A program made the translations under genes and the position numbers. From Bradysia coprophila (Eukaryota > Arthropoda > Insecta > Diptera > Sciaridae), in contig NC_050737.1 of NCBI RefSeq assembly GCF_014529535.1, positions 868,001-932,000 of the forward strand: DNA of 64,000 nucleotides, written 5' to 3'. Every line of letters begins with the position of its first letter. The stretch's first letter is position 1. This document shows, piece by piece, positions 59,201-64,000 of the stretch. The notes under the pieces were generated by a model that was not told where the DNA came from, did no database searches, and was given only the letters and a program-made list of their open reading frames with translations.

Positions 59201-61788
59201 ACGTTACGACAGTGCACGAAAAGGGCGGATTCAAACTGGTAAAATGGATTTCGAACTCAGATGAATTCATGCGACGTATCCCGGAAGAAATGAGATTGCC
59301 TAATCATGATAAAGTCGATGACGTTCGAATGTTGGGACTCAAATGGGACTTCAGAAACGACGAATTAGTATTCGATCTGGACTTCAAGAAATTCAACCAA
59401 GATCTTTTGAACGGCAAAACTGTCCCAACAAAGCGACTTATGCTGAAATTCTTGATGAGTATCTTCGATCCGCTCGGTGTGATGGCGCCATTAGTAATCA
59501 AGCTGAGAATAATTTACCAGGAGCTATGGCGGCTAGGAATTGGATGGGACGATCAAGCACCAAAGGAAGTATTCGAACAATGGGTCGTATGGCTAAACGA
59601 AACCAAATCAATACAACAAGTACGCATTCCCCGTTGCTACTTTCCAGAAGTTTGTGTTTTTACGAACATTCAGCTGCATTCATTTTCCGATGCTGGCGAG
59701 AACGCATACTGCACAATGACATTCATCCGTGTCGAAATGGTCGACAAAATATATGTTGCACTTATTCAAGCGAAAAGCAGAGTCGCACCACTGAAACCAT
59801 TGACGGTTCCACGCCTTGAAATGCAAGCAGCAGTTTCTGGTAGTCAGCTGACTGACACAATCGAAAAGGAATTGGGAATTCCAATCAAAAAGCGATTCTT
59901 CTGGGTCGACTCAACCCTCGTACTTGGATGGATTAATACGAACCAAAAATTAGGTCCATTTATCGGCAGTCGTGTATCAAAAATTCTTGACTGCTCCGAA
60001 AGAGAGGAATGGTATTGGATTCCTACAGACATTAATACAGCGGATCTGGCAACGAAAACCTCAAATGAAGTTAATTTGTCTAAAACTGCAACATGGTTCA
60101 ATGGACCCGAATTTTTACACTGGCCGGAATCCGATTGGCCAAATTTCACTCCACCTCAGCCAAAAAAAGCCGAAATTGTAATGTTCCATCAAGAATTGCT
60201 GCCACCAGAGGAAGTAATTGCATCGATCAGTTTGGAACATCCAGGGCACTCTATGCCAGACGTCAATCGATTCTCCAAATACAATCGATTGGTACGTGCT
60301 ACCGCATACGTCCTAAAAATGGTCAACACACTTAAATTGACGAAGAAGAATCGACCTGGAAATTTATCGATTGAGGTACACGATATACGACGCGCCGAAA
60401 CTCTTTGGTACAAAAAAGCTCAGTTCGATTGTTACTCACGAGAGATCCACGATTTGAAAACGAAAAGCGTCGTAAAGAAGTCGAGCTGCCTTTATCCACT
60501 CAGTCCGTACATCAACAGTGAAGGCGTAATCTGCATGCGTGGTCGTATTCCAGGAACGAACCCAATTATATTGCCTCAAAACCACCGATTCACAAAGCTG
60601 CTCATACAGTGGTATCACGAAATCAATTTACATCAAGGAGTCGACACAGTCATTAACCATCTACGAGAACAATTTTGGATTCCTCGATGTCGAACAACAG
60701 TACGAGAATCATTCAAGTCGTGCATGATGTGCAGAGTAAAGAAACCGAAAGTCAAACTGGTGGAAATGGGTGACATCCCTAAGGAACGCTCCGAGCAATG
60801 TGAATTTCCATTTACGTTCACTGGTGTGGACTACTTCGGCCCAATGATGGTAAAGTATGGACGGCGATATGAAAAAGTTTGGGGTTCACTCTTTACCTGC
60901 CTAACCACAAGAGGAATTCACGTCGAATTGGCATCGTCACTCAACACCAATTCAGCAATAATGGCAATTACACGATTCATGAATATTCGGGGTGTCCCGA
61001 GGAAGGTATTTTCCGATCATGGTTCCAATTTCGTAGGAACGGATAACGAGTTGACTGAATTCGTCAAAAATTTGGACCATGAAACAATACTTAACAAATT
61101 GTCAGTCAGAGGAGTGGAATGGAAATTCAACTGTCCAGCAGCACCAAATCGAGGTGGGGCCTGGGAACGTATGGTTCGATCAGTTAAGGAAGGACTGAAT
61201 GCATTGATAGAAACGAAATTTCCAAGTTTTGAAGTCCTATCGACAGCCATCTCCGAAGTGGTGAACACCGTGAACAATCGACCGTTGACTTACATATCAT
61301 CTGACGTTGACGACTTCAACATAAAGGCAATTACACCGAACGACATTATACTACTTCGAACCAACCACTCTCAATACGATGTCAAAATGGAATACAATTT
61401 TCGGCCGACACAAACTTGGAAACTGGCACACAAAATCGCGGACGAATTTTGGTATCGATGGGTGAAAGAATATCGACTATCGCTTATCAAACGAGCAATA
61501 TGGCCGGATAGTCGCGACAACCCTCATCTGAAAGTGGGCGATTTGGTCCGAATCGTTGACGAAAATGAAATCCGTGGACGTTTTCCCAAAGGAATCATAA
61601 CGAAAGTTTTTCCAGACAAAAGGGGCATCGTACGAACGGTCAAAGTGGACACTATCATCGGCAACGACAGGCGAAGCTATACTCGGCCGATTTCGAAAAT
61701 CGCTAAAATCAATCTGTCCGAAGGGTTGGAGGATGTTGATGTGGAAAACACCGTCGATCAGCATAATCAAAGTGGGCAATTGAAATGA
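56257..61788 (+). CDS. BEL/Pao Gag-Pol polyprotein, 1,843 aa
   Basis: Encodes all proteins for retrotransposition in one frame. Order: coiled-coil acidic Gag start (about 100-150); a Gag domain of DUF1759 type (about 210-400); zinc knuckles (CHKCKGAVGHYLQDC from 421, CFMCFRKGHQASVC from 456, CSKCNKDH near 478); aspartic protease FFDEGSTATMM (near 538-548). Reverse transcriptase has SDITEMFHQVEI (D885) and YVDD (962-965). RNase H starts at HSFSDAG (D1145). The integrase zinc finger has H1454, H1459, C1489 and C1492; the integrase core has D1525, D1587 and E1637; the C-terminal domain is LKVGDLVRIVDENEIRGRFP. No stop or frameshift is seen. The last 17 codons and the stop lie inside the 3' LTR, so part of the LTR is constrained to code. 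Length is normal for the family. Confidence 0.97.
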   Translation: MDSKGVQRKSERSNKGVPPSRFGFPDIRIENIGSEDGAIGGNSTVENQPNEGAIGIGDQTTIEKTVIQSKKYAKSVLSKSGSKMSRRSTREIQHIKETMEIEAELHELEMMEIKRKKDFLLRNKQLKMDLKQEEDAMSSIDDELEEADDPIMQPLGYDQRKRNVREWINNMEDPIHFGNCRHQQNLESTRQNQFETSVHNDVLIAAFKALEMKEAKDLPIFSGDVVLEWPNFISEFRRSTEEFKITPNRNLRRLNKALTGAARTSVQTLLTSPDNIEQIISHLETSFGRREWILEHLVLELRSLPVMKEENIHQFKLFYSKLFGAVTTINNMRAHNYLDNPELLVNLEDKLPPTTKNFWIHFKAELLRRRTKVNIEALGDWFKYELDAQFAGLSVKDVMKKSSKATVLAIDSLPTKREKWCHKCKGAVGHYLQDCNDFKKLTIDKRRDFVRQNSICFMCFRKGHQASVCRKKDSLPKCSKCNKDHADILHADNAQVNIVQNTENNVKEVRCIQTSDVLLKIAMVVLKGPLKTMIVPAFFDEGSTATMMDEDLANDLGLEGATSPITYRWTNDIVRTDNESRIVSVTVSPANQIGKFYDLTNIRTGKNLALPSQKFDVNQILKLHPYLRGEELQAISNVQPLLLIGSNNGQLTVSLKTVQHRINGLIKCKSRLGWTIHGPIYEHEVTESTLAVHVCAHNIWETEKEENLSDLIRKSYEIEDFGIKTETEKLSEADEAALNIMRSTMKKVGDKFEIGLLYKNPDQKFPTEESKQMAMKRLHLIEKKMDRNEKFADEYIQRVQDYVRKGYAEKLTGDDMKETANTYYLPHFDAYHPNKPGKFRWVMDAKAKAGEYSLNDLLLQGPDLVPSMLAVIWRARLKPIGMNSDITEMFHQVEIRIQDRNSQRFLFRGKDRNRAPDVFRMKAMIFGANSSPSCAQYVKNENAKTYEKEFPGVERAIVKQHYVDDYVDSTDTVEEAVTLASNVTTVHEKGGFKLVKWISNSDEFMRRIPEEMRLPNHDKVDDVRMLGLKWDFRNDELVFDLDFKKFNQDLLNGKTVPTKRLMLKFLMSIFDPLGVMAPLVIKLRIIYQELWRLGIGWDDQAPKEVFEQWVVWLNETKSIQQVRIPRCYFPEVCVFTNIQLHSFSDAGENAYCTMTFIRVEMVDKIYVALIQAKSRVAPLKPLTVPRLEMQAAVSGSQLTDTIEKELGIPIKKRFFWVDSTLVLGWINTNQKLGPFIGSRVSKILDCSEREEWYWIPTDINTADLATKTSNEVNLSKTATWFNGPEFLHWPESDWPNFTPPQPKKAEIVMFHQELLPPEEVIASISLEHPGHSMPDVNRFSKYNRLVRATAYVLKMVNTLKLTKKNRPGNLSIEVHDIRRAETLWYKKAQFDCYSREIHDLKTKSVVKKSSCLYPLSPYINSEGVICMRGRIPGTNPIILPQNHRFTKLLIQWYHEINLHQGVDTVINHLREQFWIPRCRTTVRESFKSCMMCRVKKPKVKLVEMGDIPKERSEQCEFPFTFTGVDYFGPMMVKYGRRYEKVWGSLFTCLTTRGIHVELASSLNTNSAIMAITRFMNIRGVPRKVFSDHGSNFVGTDNELTEFVKNLDHETILNKLSVRGVEWKFNCPAAPNRGGAWERMVRSVKEGLNALIETKFPSFEVLSTAISEVVNTVNNRPLTYISSDVDDFNIKAITPNDIILLRTNHSQYDVKMEYNFRPTQTWKLAHKIADEFWYRWVKEYRLSLIKRAIWPDSRDNPHLKVGDLVRIVDENEIRGRFPKGIITKVFPDKRGIVRTVKVDTIIGNDRRSYTRPISKIAKINLSEGLEDVDVENTVDQHNQSGQLK
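61720..61733 (+). promoter_or_regulatory. polypurine tract
   Basis: GAAGGGTTGGAGGA abuts the 3' LTR and is the expected plus-strand primer position; it also lies within the polyprotein coding sequence. Confidence 0.65.
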
Positions 61789-61898
61789 AAGGAACAAAGC
61801 ATACCGAATCATTGTAACATAGAAAAACTTGTAAAATAAAATCATTCTTCGTTCAGCATTAATAGAAACGAGATGTTTTATTCAAATCTCAACCAACA
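61734..61898 (+). repeat. 3' LTR (165 bp)
   Basis: Identical by eye to the 5' LTR and followed by the target duplicate GGCAC. The first 55 bp encode the polyprotein C-terminus. Confidence 0.95.
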
Positions 61899-61903
61899 GG
61901 CAC

Positions 61904-62612
61904 TATGCGACCAACTTTCATGTAAGACAAATATCTGTCGAGATCTCAAAACTGTTTTGTCCTCCGAAGTAATCCATGAATTGTCGGCATTTTATTTGCT
62001 TTTAGTGTAACACTTTCAAAATAGATTTAATTTTAACATTTAAAAAAAGTCAAAAATGCAAAAAAAATGATTTTGTCATTGAAAAATAGATAGAAATTGA
62101 CAAAGTTGCCGATCACAAAAATATGTCGTCGATTTATATGCATTTTTTATGCATAGCAAAAGAAGGCAGGAACATAATATTTGTCTCGCAGTTTCTTTGC
62201 GCTAAATGAATTTCACTAAACAATACCACGTATATCATCTTATTGACATTGCAACTACAAAGTTCAACTTTCTTATAAGAAAAATATTCCTGTCTTATTT
62301 TCCTATGCATAAAAAATGCATTTAAATCGAGGACATATTTTTGTGGTCGGCAAATTCGTCAATTTTAATTTTGTTTACGATATCTCAAAACTGTTTATTC
62401 CCCCGATCTTATGGAAATAAAACCGATTTTGATTATTATTTTTTTTAATCGACGAAGAATGGAATTCCCGAGATTAAGTTCAAAGATGGGCCTACGGATC
62501 TAGAAACTTTTCCAGAAAAACAGGTTTTTACTCTGTTGATAGTTAAATGTATTATTCCGTCGACTAGAGATGAGCGGGTTGGGTTTTTTTTTGTCTTACA
62601 TGAAAGTTACAT
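61904..62612. repeat. spacer of the large inverted repeat
   Basis: Together with 56047-56058 this formed the original ~720-bp centre before the BEL insertion. It contains inverted copies of the ATGCATTTTTTATGCAT-core repeat (about 62098-62200 and 62262-62370). A truncated Helentron-family piece (about 62418-62545) shares TTTAATCGACGA and CCAGAAAAACAGG with the element at 51656. Confidence 0.7.
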
Positions 62613-64000
62613 GAATGACAATATTATTTGTTGTTACTGGGACCGGAGTTAGATGCTGTGTTCTAGATAAGAAGTGCTTGTGATTTAGATTCACTGCGTC
62701 AACTACGAAGAAAGAAGATAGCTTGCTAAGGAAATTTGTATCACCGCTTCATCTGCTCTGCGACTGCTTGAAACTTCGATCGGACGGTGACAAAAAGAGA
62801 GCTTTGTATGTGGTTATCAAAAACTGAACAGATGGATCAGAGGAAGTCGCAATTTCCTACGTTTAGCGATCATTAAAGATGACCTGAAGAATGTTTGATT
62901 TGTTCTGTCGATTCAAGTGGATATATGGAGTCGTTTGTGCACGATCTCAATTAAGCGTCTCCGCTTCATTTAATTGTCGCATCTAAAAACGAAATGCCTC
63001 TGCGCAACATAAAGCTGGTGTTCGAGCTGGTGTTAGAGTGAAGAACGAAGACTACACCAACAAATCTGTTGCAAATCTGCATGTAGCCACCGAGTGTCTA
63101 TAATGGGCCGTCGTTTTGGATACAAATTTCTTTCCACAGAATAATTTATGAAAATTGATCCAAATGTGAAAATAAAAAAAAGTTGCACAATTTCGCAGTA
63201 CCTTAACCAGAACGTTTACAATGTCTTCCAGAGAGGCGTATGTTTTGTTCAAGTAAAATCATAACATAGGCTTCGCGGGCCAATTCTTACATAAATGTTA
63301 TCAGCGAAGGATTTTGTGATGATTTGACTTAGTTTCATTACGACTTATTCCCTAAACTGCATTTTAACTCTCGATTAACGACCGTTTTTGCCTACAGATC
63401 CAAAAATTCTGTGAAAGTTACGTTCAAAAATTCACTTTTATGAGATGTACCGATACAACGCACTTCAAGCATGCGTGGTACTCTAAATGGGTACCGAAAC
63501 GTGACAGTGTGTCACACAATTGTACAGCACTGTAAAAAACCATTTCATACAAAATATTACTCTATTTGGCAGCTGTCAACTATGATCACTTTTGCTTGAA
63601 GTGCGTTGACCTATAGCAAAAATCAACAAACACGACAACTGTCGTCGCTTTGTATGCATAATTTGTGCATAGAAATAAAGACTGACATTAAGACGTTAGA
63701 CGTAAAATTTGATTTGCTTTTTTCTATAAAATAGTGAGCTGAATGGCGTGTGGTAATTTGGCACACGGTGCAAAATAACGCAATTTTCAACTGCGTAATA
63801 GGTGAACTCACACACAGTTTTACTTCACTAAAATTTCGTAAAAGGGATAATAAGCATTAAATTTGCGTGTGCAAGATGGACTGAAGAAAATTGCCTTCAA
63901 TAGGACAAAACTTAACGATTTCAAGATAAATATGTATGAAATATGCATATAGAAATAAAGTGCTGGTCAATAGCAAATTAGTTGGTGAGAAAATTTTTTA
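62613..64000. repeat. right arm of the large inverted repeat (runs off the window)
   Basis: Reverse complement of 54702-56046 plus 51611-51655. It preserves the site where the Helentron-like element landed in the left arm (AGAAATAAAG, about 63951-63960). The frames at 63052-63252 and 63623-63811 are unsupported. Confidence 0.9.
63533..63612. repeat. dispersed ~75-bp repeat, copy D (in right arm)
   Basis: Contains AAACCATTTCATACAAAATA, ACTCTATTTGGCAGCTGTC and CACTTTTGCTTGAAGTGCGTTG; mirror of copy C. Confidence 0.7.

Larger units (their letters stand above)
56059..61898 (+). mobile_element. complete BEL/Pao LTR retrotransposon
   Basis: 5,840 bp bounded by identical LTRs and flanked by a 5-bp target duplication GGCAC (56054-56058, 61899-61903). 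A tRNA-Tyr-like primer site follows the 5' LTR and a purine tract precedes the 3' LTR. A single uninterrupted polyprotein fills the interior. Identical LTRs and an intact frame indicate a very recent insertion. Confidence 0.96.

Overview
This is a 64 kb piece of an AT-rich insect nuclear genome. Short introns with GT-AG borders, small stop-overlapping AATAAA signals, a stunted-type ATP synthase epsilon gene, a BEL/Pao retrotransposon, rolling-circle repeats of DINE-1/Helentron style and a dense load of TA-flanked palindromic MITEs point to a dipteran. A fungus gnat or gall midge is a reasonable guess, but the species cannot be fixed from the sequence. No bacterial operons, rRNA genes or CRISPR arrays were seen.

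Gene-bearing part (about 3.9-37 kb). A KIND-FERM-PDZ scaffold protein (PTPN13/FRMPD2 type, no phosphatase domain seen) runs on the + strand from 3931 to 22003. I assembled 13 exons whose phases all agree; the 5' end lies outside the part I could resolve. Its first visible intron is 12.2 kb and is packed with MITEs and hairpins. A compact two-exon minus-strand gene (24873-25760) encodes a 270-aa PD-(D/E)XK nuclease-like protein with a nuclear-localisation-like motif. A three-exon minus-strand gene (30164-30718) is mitochondrial ATP synthase epsilon (stunted). A two-exon + strand gene (33227-33816) is an MTH1/NUDT1-like protein whose Nudix box is missing. It converges on a minus-strand gene for a 174-aa two-pass membrane protein (33972-36889). 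A few further open stretches may be exons but are weak.

Repeat-dominated part (about 37-64 kb). This holds a ~145-bp tandem satellite (40.3-41.2 kb), a 5'-truncated RTE-like LINE with an intact RT ORF (44.8-46.5 kb), and a family of palindromic repeats carrying a shared ATGCAT-type core. From 51.6 kb to the window end lies a large inverted repeat (arms of about 1.39 kb or more). A 3,046-bp Helentron-like element has inserted into its left arm, and the right arm still shows the empty site. A complete BEL/Pao element (56059-61898), with identical 165-bp LTRs, a 5-bp target duplication, a tRNA-Tyr-like primer site and an uninterrupted 1,843-codon polyprotein, sits between the arms.

Other transposon structures with target-site evidence are three TA-flanked MITEs (2637, 14026, 15900), two non-autonomous hAT elements with perfect 8-bp duplications (17736 and 26835, the second with a palindrome nested inside) and a Foldback-like element at 23.0-24.5 kb built from about forty copies of a short near-palindrome. 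The most unusual items are the nuclease-like gene, the Foldback-like array, the degenerate Nudix protein and the nested inverted-repeat locus at the right end.
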